Counted from the first letter of the stretch, positions 6,645-15,480 are shown. The stretch is DNA of 56,031 bases from Verrucomicrobia bacterium UBA1629 (GCA_002321305.1 DCMF01000129.1:1-56031); one strand, 5' to 3'. Notes: generated from the letters alone by a model not told the origin. Numbers and translations: made by a program.

Positions 6645-7562
6645 TCACGGCCGGTGCGTCATCGTGCCGCGCATCTTCAGCGCGGCGAAGACGATGAGCG
6701 CGAATCCGGCGAGCGACCACCCGTCGGGGACCTGTCCGAAAAGCGCGAAGCCGAACGCCGCCGTGAAGAGGATGTTCGCGTAGTCGTAGACGGCGATGTC
6801 GCGCGGCGCCGCGCAGCGGTAGGCGAGCGTGACGCCGAACTGTCCGAGCGCCGCGCCGCCGCCGGCGCCGAAGAGGATGGCGACCTGCGCGGCGGTCATC
6901 GGGACGAAGCCGTGCAGCATGAACGGCACGGCCGCGAGGCACGAGAACGCGCTGAAGAAGAGGATGATGAAGGAGCTCTTCATCGCGCCCGTCTTGCCGA
7001 GCGCCCGCAGGGCCGTGTAGGCGGCGCCCGCCGCGACGCCGCCCAGCAGCCCCATCGCGAGCGGAAACGCGGCCTCGCCCGCGAAGCCGGGCTTGGCGAT
7101 CAGCAGGACGCCCGCGAACGCGACGAGAAGCGGCCCGAAGCTCTTCCAGCCGGCATGCTCCTTCAGGAACAGCGCGGCGAAGGCGACCGTGAAGAAGGGG
7201 GCCGTCTTGTTGAGAGTCTGTCCTTCGGCGATGGTGATGCGGCTGAGGGCGTAGAAGTTCGCGAAGATGCCGACCGTGCCCAACGCGCTCCGCAGCACGA
7301 GCAGCCCCCACGCCTTCGCGGGGACATGCCCCCGCCTTTGCGTGGGGACAGGTCCCGTCTGCGCGCCGTGTGCCATGGGGACAGCCCCCCGCAGGAAGAC
7401 GGCGAGCGCGAGCCCCAGCGCGACGACGTTGCGGAAGAAGCTCTTCTGGAAGCTGGAGATCGCCGCGCCGTAGTCGTCGCAGAGCCGCACGCAGGCGGCC
7501 ATGACCGCGAAGCCGAACGCGCTCGCGACGATGCAGGCGATGCCCTTGGCCTTGTCGCTCAT
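6645..7562 (-). CDS. EamA/DMT-family transporter
   Basis: A 305-residue inner-membrane protein with ten predicted helices arranged as two EamA repeats, the standard drug/metabolite transporter size. The substrate cannot be told. Its ATG overlaps the stop of the upstream histidine kinase gene by 4 nt (ATGA), so it is probably the last gene of the response regulator-kinase operon. The loop after helix 2 (RGAVPMAHGAQTGPVPTQRR) is coded by three GGGGACA-N-CCCC-type repeats (7320-7392), like those in thiM, and looks like an insertion. Confidence 0.85.
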   Translation of the reverse strand: MSDKAKGIACIVASAFGFAVMAACVRLCDDYGAAISSFQKSFFRNVVALGLALAVFLRGAVPMAHGAQTGPVPTQRRGHVPAKAWGLLVLRSALGTVGIFANFYALSRITIAEGQTLNKTAPFFTVAFAALFLKEHAGWKSFGPLLVAFAGVLLIAKPGFAGEAAFPLAMGLLGGVAAGAAYTALRALGKTGAMKSSFIILFFSAFSCLAAVPFMLHGFVPMTAAQVAILFGAGGGAALGQFGVTLAYRCAAPRDIAVYDYANILFTAAFGFALFGQVPDGWSLAGFALIVFAALKMRGTMTHRP

Positions 7563-8761
7563 GGCCGTGCGGCCTCCGCGCGCGGCAGGGTGAAGGAGAA
7601 CGTCGTCTGGCGTCCGGGCACGGACTCGACCGCGACGTCGCCGCCGTGCAGCTGGACGATGTGCTTGACGATGGCGAGGCCAAGTCCCGTGCCGCCGAGC
7701 GTGCGGCTGCGGGACTTGTTGACGCGGTAGAACCGCTCGAAGAGGTGCGGAAGGTGCGGGGCGGGGATGCCGATGCCGAAGTCCGTCACCGAAACCGTGA
7801 CGTGCGAGCCGGTTGCCGCCGACGAGAGACGGATGCGATCCGAGCCCGAATAGCGCAGGGCGTTCTCGACGAGATTGGCCAGGGCCTCCTCAAGCCGCGT
7901 GGCGTCGCCCCGGACGAAGACGGCGTCGTTGCGCGCGCAGTCGAGCGTGACGTGGGCCGCGCGGGCCTTGGCCTCCTCGCGCGCGAGGACGGCCGTCACG
8001 ACGTCCGCGAGGTTCACGCGCGCGAAGTCGGCGGTGTCCTCGGCCTGTTCGCGCTCGATCTGCGCGAGCGACAGCACGTCCCCGACGAGTGAGCTCAGGC
8101 GACCGCTTTCGGACTGGACGATGCCGAAGAGCTCTTTCCGCTCCGCGTCGGAGAGCGCCGTGCCGTCGCCCAGCATCTCGACGGCGCCGAGAATCGCCGT
8201 GAGGGGGCTTTTCAGCTCATGCGTGACGTTGGAGGTGAACTCGCGCCGGAACGCCTCGTTCGCCGTCGCGATCTCCAGCTGCCGCGACTGGGCGTCCAAC
8301 CGCTGCGTCAGGCGGCGCGTGAAGAGGTAGGCGAGCAGGACGAGGCAGCCGCCGAGCAGGAGCGCCGCGAGCAGTCCGCCGGCGGCCAGGCGTTCGGACT
8401 TCAGGACGCCCGTGTACGGCACGGCGAGGCGCACGACGCGGTCGCCGACGCGGCGGGCGCAGTAGAGGAGGTCGGCGCCGACCGTCTCCGACCGGCGCAG
8501 CGAGACGCTGCGGCCTTTGGCGAACGCCTGCCGGACTTCCTCGCGCGCGGCGTGGCTGTCGGTCGCGGATTCGGTGTCGTAGAAGACCGAGCCGTCGGCG
8601 TTGACGACCGTCACGCGCGTCTCCGACTCCGCCATGTCGGCGATGGCCCGCCGGAAGCTGTGCGCCTCCAGCGCGAACAGCGCGGCGAACAGGATGACGC
8701 CGAGGCCGGCCACGCACGCCAAGCCCCAGCTGCTCTTGTCAAGTCTTCCCGTCTTTCGCAT
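7559..8761 (-). CDS. Sensor histidine kinase (PhoR-like)
   Basis: A 400-residue kinase. Membrane helices lie at about 14-33 and 126-147, flanking a ~90-residue extracytoplasmic sensor region. The HisKA domain has the phospho-accepting His181 in FTSNVTHELKSPLTAILG. The HATPase_c domain follows (N box ALANLVENALRYS, G1 DFGIGIP, F box LFERFYRV, G2 GGTGLGLAIVK). It would phosphorylate the response regulator encoded just upstream (9017-9688), from which it is separated by a 255-nt repeat-filled spacer. The domain order is that of PhoR/WalK kinases, but the signal is unknown. Confidence 0.92.
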   Translation of the reverse strand: MRKTGRLDKSSWGLACVAGLGVILFAALFALEAHSFRRAIADMAESETRVTVVNADGSVFYDTESATDSHAAREEVRQAFAKGRSVSLRRSETVGADLLYCARRVGDRVVRLAVPYTGVLKSERLAAGGLLAALLLGGCLVLLAYLFTRRLTQRLDAQSRQLEIATANEAFRREFTSNVTHELKSPLTAILGAVEMLGDGTALSDAERKELFGIVQSESGRLSSLVGDVLSLAQIEREQAEDTADFARVNLADVVTAVLAREEAKARAAHVTLDCARNDAVFVRGDATRLEEALANLVENALRYSGSDRIRLSSAATGSHVTVSVTDFGIGIPAPHLPHLFERFYRVNKSRSRTLGGTGLGLAIVKHIVQLHGGDVAVESVPGRQTTFSFTLPRAEAARP

Positions 8762-8769
8762 TTTGCCTT

Positions 8770-9016
8770 CTGCCTTTCGGATCGCAAAACTCAGATTTCG
8801 GATTTCAGATTTCGTTTCGGATTTCAGATTTCGTTTCGGACTTCGGATTTCTTCGTTTCGGACTTTGTATTTCAGATTTCTAATCTCAATTCCAGATTTG
8901 AAATCTCAAATCTCATTCCCGTTTCTCTCGCCCACTTCCCATCCCTCACTTCCCATCCCTCACTTCCCATCCCCCACTTCCCATCCCCCACTTCTCACCC
9001 CCCCATCCCCCATCCC
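8770..9016. repeat. Low-complexity repeat spacer between kinase and regulator genes
   Basis: About 247 nt without a gene, made of two blocks. At 8780-8925 the unit is GGATTTCAGATTTCG and variants; at 8935-9016 it is CCCATCCCTCACTTC and variants. The second family recurs in frame inside the amidohydrolase gene (9859-9902) and the fumarase alpha gene (about 43200-43245). Not a CRISPR array: units are short, irregular and have no spacers. Confidence 0.8.
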
Positions 9017-9688
9017 TCACTCGATCCGATAGCCGAGGCCGCGCACGGTCTCGACGTGATGCGCCCAGTCGCCGAGCTTGCGCCGGAGGCCGACGATCTG
9101 GACGTCGATCGTGCGGTCGGTGACGAACTTCTCGCCGCCGGTGATGCGGTCGAGGATGTGGCCGCGCTCGAAGACGCGTCCGCGATTGCGCAGCAGCAGC
9201 TCGAGGATGCGGTATTCCGTCAGCGTGAGCTTCAGCTCGCTGCCGCCGAGCGTGACGCGGTGCGTCCGGTCGTCCAGCTCCAGCCCGTCGAGCGCGAACG
9301 TGCCGGCGGGGGCGGTCGGGTCCTTGCGGAGCGCGGCGCGCATGCGGGCGAGCAGCACCTCCTTCGAGAAGGGCTTCGTCACGTAGTCGTCCGCGCCGGC
9401 GTCGAGGCCCGTCACGATGTCCTGCTCCTCTCCTTTCGCCGTCAGCAGGATGATCGCCGTCGCCGCGAGGGCGGGGTCGGACTTGACGCGACGGCAGACC
9501 TCGATGCCGTCCATGCCGGGCAGCATGACGTCCAGCAGGACAAGCGCGGGCTTCTCGCGGCGGAGGACGGCGAACCCGTCGTCGCCCGTGTCCGCCTCGA
9601 GGACCGGCGAATACCCCGCGCTCTTGACGGCGAGGGCGATGACGCGGCGGATCGCCGGGTCGTCTTCAACGATGAGAATCTTTGCCAT
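9017..9688 (-). CDS. OmpR/PhoB-family response regulator
   Basis: A 223-residue regulator. The receiver domain (1-120) has the acidic pair Glu8-Asp9-Asp10, phospho-acceptor Asp53 in LLDVMLPGMDG, Thr83 and Lys105. The C-terminal winged-helix DNA-binding domain (about 130-223) carries LTLTEYRILELLLRN and ends in VETVRGLGYRIE. It partners the kinase at 7559-8761. A consensus TATAAT ends 8 nt before the ATG on the minus strand, so the transcript is probably leaderless. It is divergent from the amidohydrolase gene. Confidence 0.95.
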   Translation of the reverse strand: MAKILIVEDDPAIRRVIALAVKSAGYSPVLEADTGDDGFAVLRREKPALVLLDVMLPGMDGIEVCRRVKSDPALAATAIILLTAKGEEQDIVTGLDAGADDYVTKPFSKEVLLARMRAALRKDPTAPAGTFALDGLELDDRTHRVTLGGSELKLTLTEYRILELLLRNRGRVFERGHILDRITGGEKFVTDRTIDVQIVGLRRKLGDWAHHVETVRGLGYRIE

Positions 9689-9695
9689 GGCGCAT

Positions 9696-9754
9696 ATTAT
9701 ACCTTATTTGCCTACGGCGGCAAAGAGCCGCCGATTCGCGCGTTATGCTATAAT
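9696..9754. promoter_or_regulatory. Divergent leaderless promoters with a central palindrome
   Basis: Minus-strand TATAAT at 9701-9696 serves the response regulator and plus-strand TGC-TATAAT at 9749-9754 serves the amidohydrolase; each ends 8-9 nt before its ATG. Between them CGGCGGC-AAAGA-GCCGCCG (9715-9733) is a perfect inverted repeat that could be a shared operator. Confidence 0.6.
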
Positions 9755-9762
9755 AGGCGCCT

Positions 9763-10968
9763 ATGAAATTCGAACAAGTCGCATTGCTGCTGCCGAACCG
9801 CACGGTCGGGTTCGGCAATCTGGAGACGGAAGGTTCCCGCATCTCGAAAATCGACCTCATCCCCCATCCCCCATCCCTCATCTCTCATCCCCCCTCCCTC
9901 CTGATCCTCCCCGGCCTCGTCAACTGCCATGGGCACACGGCGATGACGCTCGTGCGCGGCGTGGGCGGCGGGCTGCCGCTGCAGCGGTGGCTGGAGGAGG
10001 CGATCTTCCCGGTCGAGGCGAAGATGACGGCGGACGACATCCGCGCGGGCGTCCGCTGGGGCGCGCTGGAGATGCTCGCGGGCGGCACGACGCAGGTGAT
10101 TGACATGTACGACTTCCCGGACGCGGGCGAGGCGGCGTTCGACGAGATCGGCCTCAAGGCGTCCGTCTCGCGCGTGGGCCTCTCGTTCGTGCCCGGTCGT
10201 CTGGCGGACTGCATCGCCTTCACGCGGGCGCATCCGCGCGCGCACGTCTGCATCCATTCCGAATACCTGACGGACGAGCCGTTCTGCCGGGCGCTCGCGG
10301 AGGCGAACAATCACGAGCTGAAGCGGCCCGTGCACGTCCACGTCTCCGAGACGGAGAAGGAGCATCGCGACTGCCTCGCGCGCCACGGGATGACGCCGGT
10401 CGCCTATCTCGCGGCGACGGGACTTTTCGACTGCGGCGGATTCGCCGCGCATGGCGTCTGGTGCACGGACGACGACTTCCGCATCCTGAAGGAGAAGAAC
10501 GTCGTCCTCGTCCACAACCCGTCCAGCAACATGAAGCTCGGTTCGGGCTTTGCGCGCATTCCGCGCGCGCTGGAGCTGGGCGTGAAGGTCGCGCTCGGCA
10601 CGGACGGCTGCGCGTCGAACGACAACCTCGACCTGTTTGAGGAGATGCACCTCGCCTCGCTCATCCACAAGGGGCTTGCGAAAGACCCGACCGTCCTCTC
10701 GCCGTGGGACGTCATCGAGATGGCGACCTGCGGCAACCGGCTCGCGGTCGGTGCGCCCGCCGACTTCTGCGTCGTCGACCTGAGCCGGCTCCACCTGCGG
10801 CCGACGCTGGACATCCCGAACCTCGTCGTCCACTCGATGCACGCCTCGGACGTCGTGCGGACGGTCGTGGACGGGCGGCTCCTCTACGACCGCGGAACGT
10901 TCCCGTCCGTTGACGCAGACCGGATGCGGAGGGATCTCGACGCGCGCGTCCGCCGACTTTTCTCGTGA
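9763..10968 (+). CDS. Amidohydrolase, MTA/SAH-deaminase-like
   Basis: A 401-residue metal-dependent hydrolase of the ATZ/TRZ family, best matching 5-methylthioadenosine/S-adenosylhomocysteine deaminases. Metal ligands are visible: His56 and His58 in LVNCHGHTAM, His in HVHVSETEKEH, His in AAHGVW, and Asp in LGTDGCASNDNLDLF. Typical downstream motifs are HNPSSNMKLGSG and the C-terminal VVHSMHASDVVRTVVDGR. Residues 33-46 (IPHPPSLISHPPSL) are coded by CCCCATCCCTCATC-type repeats and replace the normal short segment before the metal site. The exact substrate (MTA, SAH or a related adenosine) is inferred. Confidence 0.85.
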   Translation: MKFEQVALLLPNRTVGFGNLETEGSRISKIDLIPHPPSLISHPPSLLILPGLVNCHGHTAMTLVRGVGGGLPLQRWLEEAIFPVEAKMTADDIRAGVRWGALEMLAGGTTQVIDMYDFPDAGEAAFDEIGLKASVSRVGLSFVPGRLADCIAFTRAHPRAHVCIHSEYLTDEPFCRALAEANNHELKRPVHVHVSETEKEHRDCLARHGMTPVAYLAATGLFDCGGFAAHGVWCTDDDFRILKEKNVVLVHNPSSNMKLGSGFARIPRALELGVKVALGTDGCASNDNLDLFEEMHLASLIHKGLAKDPTVLSPWDVIEMATCGNRLAVGAPADFCVVDLSRLHLRPTLDIPNLVVHSMHASDVVRTVVDGRLLYDRGTFPSVDADRMRRDLDARVRRLFS

Positions 10969-10999
10969 CGGCGCTCTTGTGTCGCCGGGCGAGAAATGG

Positions 11000-11005
11000 T
11001 ATCAT
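11000..11005 (+). promoter_or_regulatory. Extended -10 box of the yceD gene
   Basis: TGG-TATCAT with a possible -35 TTGTGT 17 nt upstream. The start codon follows 12 nt after the box, giving a leader of only about 5 nt. Confidence 0.5.
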
Positions 11006-11016
11006 TACCGCCTGTC

Positions 11017-11451
11017 ATGGACAAGAAGCTGATCATAGGCGTCACGCGGCTCGATCCGGCGGGCGAGGAGCTTGTCGGCGAAGTCGATTGCGTGGATCTG
11101 GACGAGCCGTTCGTGAAGCCGTTCGGCGGCATCCGCTACCGGCTCACGGCGCAGGTTGTCGGGACGGAGCTGCTCGTGCGCGGGCACCTGGAGCAGGACT
11201 TCGACCTCGTCTGCTCCCGGTGCGGAAAGGACTTTGACGACACGGTCAAGGTCGACGACTTCACGCAGTCCTACGAGCTGACGGAGCAGACCCAGGAGGT
11301 CGATTTGACGGCAGACGCAAGAGAGAGTATAATACTCGCCCTACCGACATACCCGGTCTGTCGCGAGTCCTGCCCGGGGATCGAACAAAGGGGGGTCTCT
11401 CCTGCGGACGATCGGTGGAATGCGCTCGACAATTTGAAGAACCAGAAGTAA
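11017..11451 (+). CDS. YceD/DUF177 family protein
   Basis: A 144-residue protein of the YceD (DUF177) family, which in bacteria is usually encoded immediately before rpmF and is linked to 23S rRNA/ribosome accumulation. Features are LLVRGHLEQDFDLVCSRCGK, with a CxxC pair, and a second cysteine pair near the end (CRESC). ATG 11017 (MDKKLIIGV) is preferred over the in-frame ATG 10996, which lies upstream of the -10 box. rpmF follows after 14 nt with an AAAGGAGAAAG ribosome site. Confidence 0.8.
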   Translation: MDKKLIIGVTRLDPAGEELVGEVDCVDLDEPFVKPFGGIRYRLTAQVVGTELLVRGHLEQDFDLVCSRCGKDFDDTVKVDDFTQSYELTEQTQEVDLTADARESIILALPTYPVCRESCPGIEQRGVSPADDRWNALDNLKNQK

Positions 11452-11465
11452 AGGAGAAAGAAGAC

Positions 11466-11648
11466 ATGGCAAGTCCTAAGAACCGTGTGTCCAAGCGCCG
11501 CAAACGCGAGCGCGTGGCGTCCCTCGAGAAGCCGATCCTCGCCGAGGTCGGAACGTGCCCCGCGTGCGGCGCGGCCGTCCGCACGCACCGCGCGTGCCCG
11601 AAGTGCGGCACGTACAAGGGCCGCAAGGTCGTCGCGGCGGCGAAGTAA
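11466..11648 (+). CDS. rpmF: 50S ribosomal protein L32
   Basis: A 60-residue L32. It starts MASPKNRVSKRRKRERV, slightly divergent from the usual MAVPKRRTSKSRR, and has a zinc-binding CPAC...CPKCG arrangement and a basic tail. It sits in the conserved yceD-rpmF-plsX order. Confidence 0.95.
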   Translation: MASPKNRVSKRRKRERVASLEKPILAEVGTCPACGAAVRTHRACPKCGTYKGRKVVAAAK

Positions 11649-11668
11649 GCCCGCCCGCTTGAACGAGA

Positions 11669-11701
11669 GAATCCTCCGGAGCCGCTGGCGATGGAGGATT
11701 C
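11669..11701 (+). terminator. Hairpin between rpmF and plsX
   Basis: GAATCCTCC and GGAGGATTC form a 9-bp stem with a 15-nt loop, followed by CGAGTTTTCC. Possibly a terminator or attenuator that lowers plsX expression relative to rpmF. Confidence 0.45.
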
Positions 11702-11746
11702 CGAGTTTTCCTTTCAGGTTCTCGAATCTTTCAGGAGGCTTGACGG

Positions 11747-12802
11747 ATGACGCGTGTTGCGTTGGATGCGATGGGCGGCGACTACGCCCCCGAACAGGTC
11801 GTGATTGGGGCCGTCGAGGCGGCGGCCGGCGTGCCGGACGTGAAGATCCTGCTCGTCGGGCAGCTCGCCCCGATCCAGGCGGAGCTTGAGAAGCTGCCGC
11901 CGAAGCTGAAGGCGACGGCCCAGCAGGTGATCGAGAAGGGGGTTCTGGAGATCGTCCATGCGCCCGACGTCGCCGAGATGGACGAGTCTCCCGTCGATGC
12001 CGTCCGCAAGAAGCGCGACTGCTCGATCAACGTCGCGATGCGGCTCGTGAAGGAGGGGCGCGCCGACGCCTTCGTGTCGGCGGGGAACTCCGGCGCGGTC
12101 GCGACGAGCGCGATCCTGACGCTGGGGCGCATCCCCGGCGTGAAGCGTCCCGCGATCGCGACGGTGCTGCCGAACCGCAACCCGAAGCGTCCGCTCATGC
12201 TGCTTGACGCCGGCGCGAACATGGACTGCCACCCCGAGTGGCTGGTGCAGTTCGCGATCATGGGCAACGCCTACTCGAAGGCGGTGCTGAAGCGCGGCAC
12301 GCCGGCGGTCGGCCTCATCTCCATCGGCACCGAGGACTGCAAGGGCAACGAGATGACGAAGCAGACCTTCCCGCTCCTCAAGGAGGTGAAGGACCTCAAC
12401 TTCGTCGGCAACATCGAGGGCAAGGACCTCTACAAGGGCCACATCGACATCGCCGTCTGCGACGGCTTCGTCGGGAACGTGGTGCTGAAGACGACCGAGT
12501 CGATCGCGAAGGCGATCGGCTACTGGCTGAAGAAGGAGTGCTTCAAGGGGCCGCTCCGGTTCCTCGGCGCGCTTCTCCTGAAGGGGGCGTTCCATTCGCT
12601 CAAGGAGCAGCTCGACCCGGAGATCTACGGCGGCGCGCCGCTCCTCGGCGTGCCGGGGGCCGTGATCATCACGCACGGCAGCTCCTCCCACAAGGCCATC
12701 TACTACGCCGTAAAAGCCGGCGTCGCTGCGGCGACCAACGACGTGTCCGGGCTCATCGCAAAGGCGATCGCCGACCACGCCGAGGATCAGAAGCAGAAAT
12801 GA
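11747..12802 (+). CDS. plsX: Phosphate acyltransferase PlsX
   Basis: A 351-residue PlsX, which converts acyl-ACP to acyl-phosphate for phospholipid synthesis at the membrane. Diagnostic blocks are ALDAMGGDYAP at the N-terminus, FVSAGNSGAVATSAILTLGR, LMLLDAGANMDC, ISIGTEDCKGNE, FVGNIEGKDLYKG and VCDGFVGNVVLKTTE. An AGGAGG ribosome site lies 9-14 nt before ATG. Its stop overlaps the leuS start (ATGA). The usual fab genes do not follow. Confidence 0.95.
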   Translation: MTRVALDAMGGDYAPEQVVIGAVEAAAGVPDVKILLVGQLAPIQAELEKLPPKLKATAQQVIEKGVLEIVHAPDVAEMDESPVDAVRKKRDCSINVAMRLVKEGRADAFVSAGNSGAVATSAILTLGRIPGVKRPAIATVLPNRNPKRPLMLLDAGANMDCHPEWLVQFAIMGNAYSKAVLKRGTPAVGLISIGTEDCKGNEMTKQTFPLLKEVKDLNFVGNIEGKDLYKGHIDIAVCDGFVGNVVLKTTESIAKAIGYWLKKECFKGPLRFLGALLLKGAFHSLKEQLDPEIYGGAPLLGVPGAVIITHGSSSHKAIYYAVKAGVAAATNDVSGLIAKAIADHAEDQKQK

Positions 12803-15480
12803 GTGACTACAATTTCCCTGCCATCGAGAAGAAGTGGCAGAAGTACTGGCTCGAGAACAAGACGTTCAAGACCGACGCGAACGGCAAGGGCGAGAAGTTC
12901 TACTGCCTCGACATGTTCCCCTATCCGTCGGGCGCGGGGCTGCACGTCGGGCATCCGGAGGGCTACACGGCGACGGACATCCTCTGCCGCTACAAGCGCA
13001 TGAAGGGCTTCAACGTCCTGCACCCGATGGGGTGGGACGCCTTTGGCCTCCCCGCCGAGCAGTACGCGGTCGAGACGGGGACGCACCCCGCCGTCACGAC
13101 GAAGAGGAACGTCGACCGCTTCCGCGAGCAGATCCGCGCGCTCGGCTTCTCGTACGACTGGGACCGCGAGGTCAACACGACCGACCCGAACTACTACAAG
13201 TGGACGCAGTGGATCTTCGAGCAGCTGTACAAGAAGGGGCTCGCCTACGTCGCGGAGGTTCCCGTGAACTGGTGTCCCGCGCTCGGCACGGTGCTGGCGA
13301 ACGAGGAGGTCATCGACGGCAAGTCGGAGCGCGGCAACCACCCCGTCATCCGCAAGCCGATGCGCCAGTGGATGCTGAAGATCACCGCCTACGCCGAGAA
13401 GCTGCTGGCGGGGCTGGACACGCTCGACTGGCCGGAGGGCGTGAAGGAGATGCAGCGCAACTGGATCGGCAAGTCCGAGGGCGCGCTGGTGAAGTTTGGA
13501 GTCACAACGGACGGGGCTTCGGACGGTCGAACGGACGGGGCTTCTGGCAGCCCCGAACCCATGCCCAATGATGTGATTACGGTCTATACCACGCGCTGCG
13601 ACACGCTGTTCGGGGCGACGTACATGGTGCTGTCGCCGGAGCACAAGCTGGTCGAGAAGTGGCTCGCCGACGGCACGATCCGGAACGCCGACGCGGTGAG
13701 GGCCTACCAGAAGAAGGCCGCGTCGAAGAGCGACCTGGAGCGCACCGAGCTCAACAAGGAGAAGACGGGTGTGCGGCTCGACGGCGTGATGGGCCACAAC
13801 CCCGTCAACGACACGGACATCCCGATCTTCATTTCCGACTACGTGCTCGCCTCCTACGGCACGGGCGCGATCATGGCCGTGCCGGCGCACGACGAGCGCG
13901 ACTTCGACTTCGCGAAGGTCTTCGGCCTGCCGATCGTGCAGGTCGTCGCCCCGGCGGACTCCGACGCGGCGAAGAACGCGTCGACGGATCCTGTCCCGTA
14001 CACGGCGGATGCGGCGTTCACCGACATCGCGACGGGCGTCATGGTCTCGTCGGGCTTCCTCACGGGGCTCTCGGTCGATGACGCGCGCAAGGCGATGGTC
14101 AAGTGGCTGGTCGAGAAGGGCGTCGGCCAGGCCAAGACGCAGTACAAGCTGCGCGACTGGCTCTTCTCCCGCCAGCGGTACTGGGGCGAGCCGTTCCCGG
14201 TCATCCACTGGGAGGACGGCACGCAGTCGCTCGTCCCGGAGGAGGACCTGCCGCTCACGCTTCCCGCGCTGGACGACTACAAGCCGACCGGGACGGGCGA
14301 GCCGCCGCTGGCGAAGGCGACGGACTGGGTGAACGTCATTGACCCGAAGACGGGCAGGCGGGGCACGCGCGAGACGAACACGATGCCGCAGTGGGCCGGC
14401 AGCTGCTGGTACTATCTCCGCTACATCGACCCGCACAACGACAAGGCGTTCTGCGACCCCGAGCTGCTGAAGAAGTGGCTGCCGGTCGATCTCTACGTCG
14501 GCGGCGCGGAACACGCGGTGCTGCACCTCCTCTATTCGCGCTTCTGGCACAAGGTGCTGTTCGACCTCGGTCTCGTCCCGACGCCGGAGCCGTTCCAGAA
14601 GCTCGTCAACCAGGGCATGATCCTCGGCCTCGCGTACAAGAACGCGCGCGGCGTCCTCATCCCGATGGATCAGGTCACGTGGAAGGACGGCAAGCCCTTC
14701 GGCCCGAAGAACTGGGGGCTGGACGGCGCCGACCTCTCCGAACTCGAGCCCCTGACCGAGTTCCCGGCGAAGATGTCGAAGTCCTTGAAGAACGTCGTCA
14801 ATCCCGATGACGTCATCCGCGACTACGGCGCGGACTCGCTGCGGCTCTACGAGATGTTCATGGGTCCGCTGCAGGTCGTGAAGCCGTGGCAGACGTCGGG
14901 CGTGAAGGGTGTCCACAACTTCCTCAAGCGCGCGAACCGGCTCGTCACCGAGACGAAGGCCGCGGCGCGTCCGCTCACCAAGGCCGAGGCGAAGACGCTC
15001 GCGACGATGGTGAAGAAGGTCGGGGAGGACCTGGAGGCGCTCGCGTTCAACACGGGCATCTCCGCGATGATGGTCTTCCTCAACGAGGCGGAGAACCTCG
15101 CGAAGGTCGGAACGGACGGGGGCTCTGGCGCCCCCGCAGCCCTGCCCAAGGAATTTCTCGAAAAGTTTGTTCTGTGCCTTTCGCCGTATGCGCCGCATCT
15201 GGGCGAAGAGCTCTGGCAGTTCCTCGGCCACGCGGACACGCTCGCCTACGAGCCGTGGCCGGCGTTCGACGCCGCCGCGCTCGTCGAGGACGAGATCGAG
15301 ATTCCGGTGCAGGTCCTCGGCAAGCTGCGCGGCCGCGTGCGCATCCCGGTCGCGGCGACGCCCGCCGAAATGGAGGCGGCGGCGAAGGCGAACGCCGATG
15401 TCGCGCGCTTCCTCGACGGCAAGACGATCGTGAAGGTCGTGACGGTTCCGAAACGCCTGGTCAACTTCGTCGTGCGGTAG
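12799..15480 (+). CDS. leuS: Leucyl-tRNA synthetase
   Basis: An 893-residue class I synthetase that charges tRNA-Leu. The HIGH box is LHVGHPEG (49-54) and the KMSKS box KMSKSLKN starts near residue 658. The editing domain contains TTRCDTLFGATYMVLSPEH and the catalytic core MPQWAGSCWYYLRY. It starts at the ATG overlapping the plsX stop. Two segments look like insertions: residues ~235-254 (VTTDGASDGRTDGASGSPEP), at the edge of the editing domain, and ~771-784 (GTDGGSGAPAAL), in the anticodon-binding region. Both are coded by copies of the same AACGGACGGGG palindromic repeat. Confidence 0.97.
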   Translation: MSDYNFPAIEKKWQKYWLENKTFKTDANGKGEKFYCLDMFPYPSGAGLHVGHPEGYTATDILCRYKRMKGFNVLHPMGWDAFGLPAEQYAVETGTHPAVTTKRNVDRFREQIRALGFSYDWDREVNTTDPNYYKWTQWIFEQLYKKGLAYVAEVPVNWCPALGTVLANEEVIDGKSERGNHPVIRKPMRQWMLKITAYAEKLLAGLDTLDWPEGVKEMQRNWIGKSEGALVKFGVTTDGASDGRTDGASGSPEPMPNDVITVYTTRCDTLFGATYMVLSPEHKLVEKWLADGTIRNADAVRAYQKKAASKSDLERTELNKEKTGVRLDGVMGHNPVNDTDIPIFISDYVLASYGTGAIMAVPAHDERDFDFAKVFGLPIVQVVAPADSDAAKNASTDPVPYTADAAFTDIATGVMVSSGFLTGLSVDDARKAMVKWLVEKGVGQAKTQYKLRDWLFSRQRYWGEPFPVIHWEDGTQSLVPEEDLPLTLPALDDYKPTGTGEPPLAKATDWVNVIDPKTGRRGTRETNTMPQWAGSCWYYLRYIDPHNDKAFCDPELLKKWLPVDLYVGGAEHAVLHLLYSRFWHKVLFDLGLVPTPEPFQKLVNQGMILGLAYKNARGVLIPMDQVTWKDGKPFGPKNWGLDGADLSELEPLTEFPAKMSKSLKNVVNPDDVIRDYGADSLRLYEMFMGPLQVVKPWQTSGVKGVHNFLKRANRLVTETKAAARPLTKAEAKTLATMVKKVGEDLEALAFNTGISAMMVFLNEAENLAKVGTDGGSGAPAALPKEFLEKFVLCLSPYAPHLGEELWQFLGHADTLAYEPWPAFDAAALVEDEIEIPVQVLGKLRGRVRIPVAATPAEMEAAAKANADVARFLDGKTIVKVVTVPKRLVNFVVR
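13504..13554 (+). repeat. In-frame palindromic repeat insertion in leuS (site 1)
   Basis: Two copies of AACGGACGGGGCTTC. The second continues into GGGGCTTCTGGCAGCCCC, which folds on itself. The related copy at 15109-15137 marks this as a repeat family inserted within coding sequence. Confidence 0.65.
15109..15137 (+). repeat. In-frame palindromic repeat insertion in leuS (site 2)
   Basis: GGAACGGACGGGGGC followed by TCTG and GCGCCCCC: the same head sequence and hairpin design as site 1, about 1.6 kb downstream in the same gene. Confidence 0.65.

Noticed and set aside
8770..9016. Possible CRISPR array
   Set aside because: Units are 10-15 nt, adjacent and variable, without regular spacers, and no cas genes are present.
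12787..15231. Long open frame (814 codons) on the minus strand opposite leuS
   Set aside because: It is antisense to leuS, which has all synthetase motifs; the frame is open only because GC-rich third positions avoid stop codons, and it has no domain.
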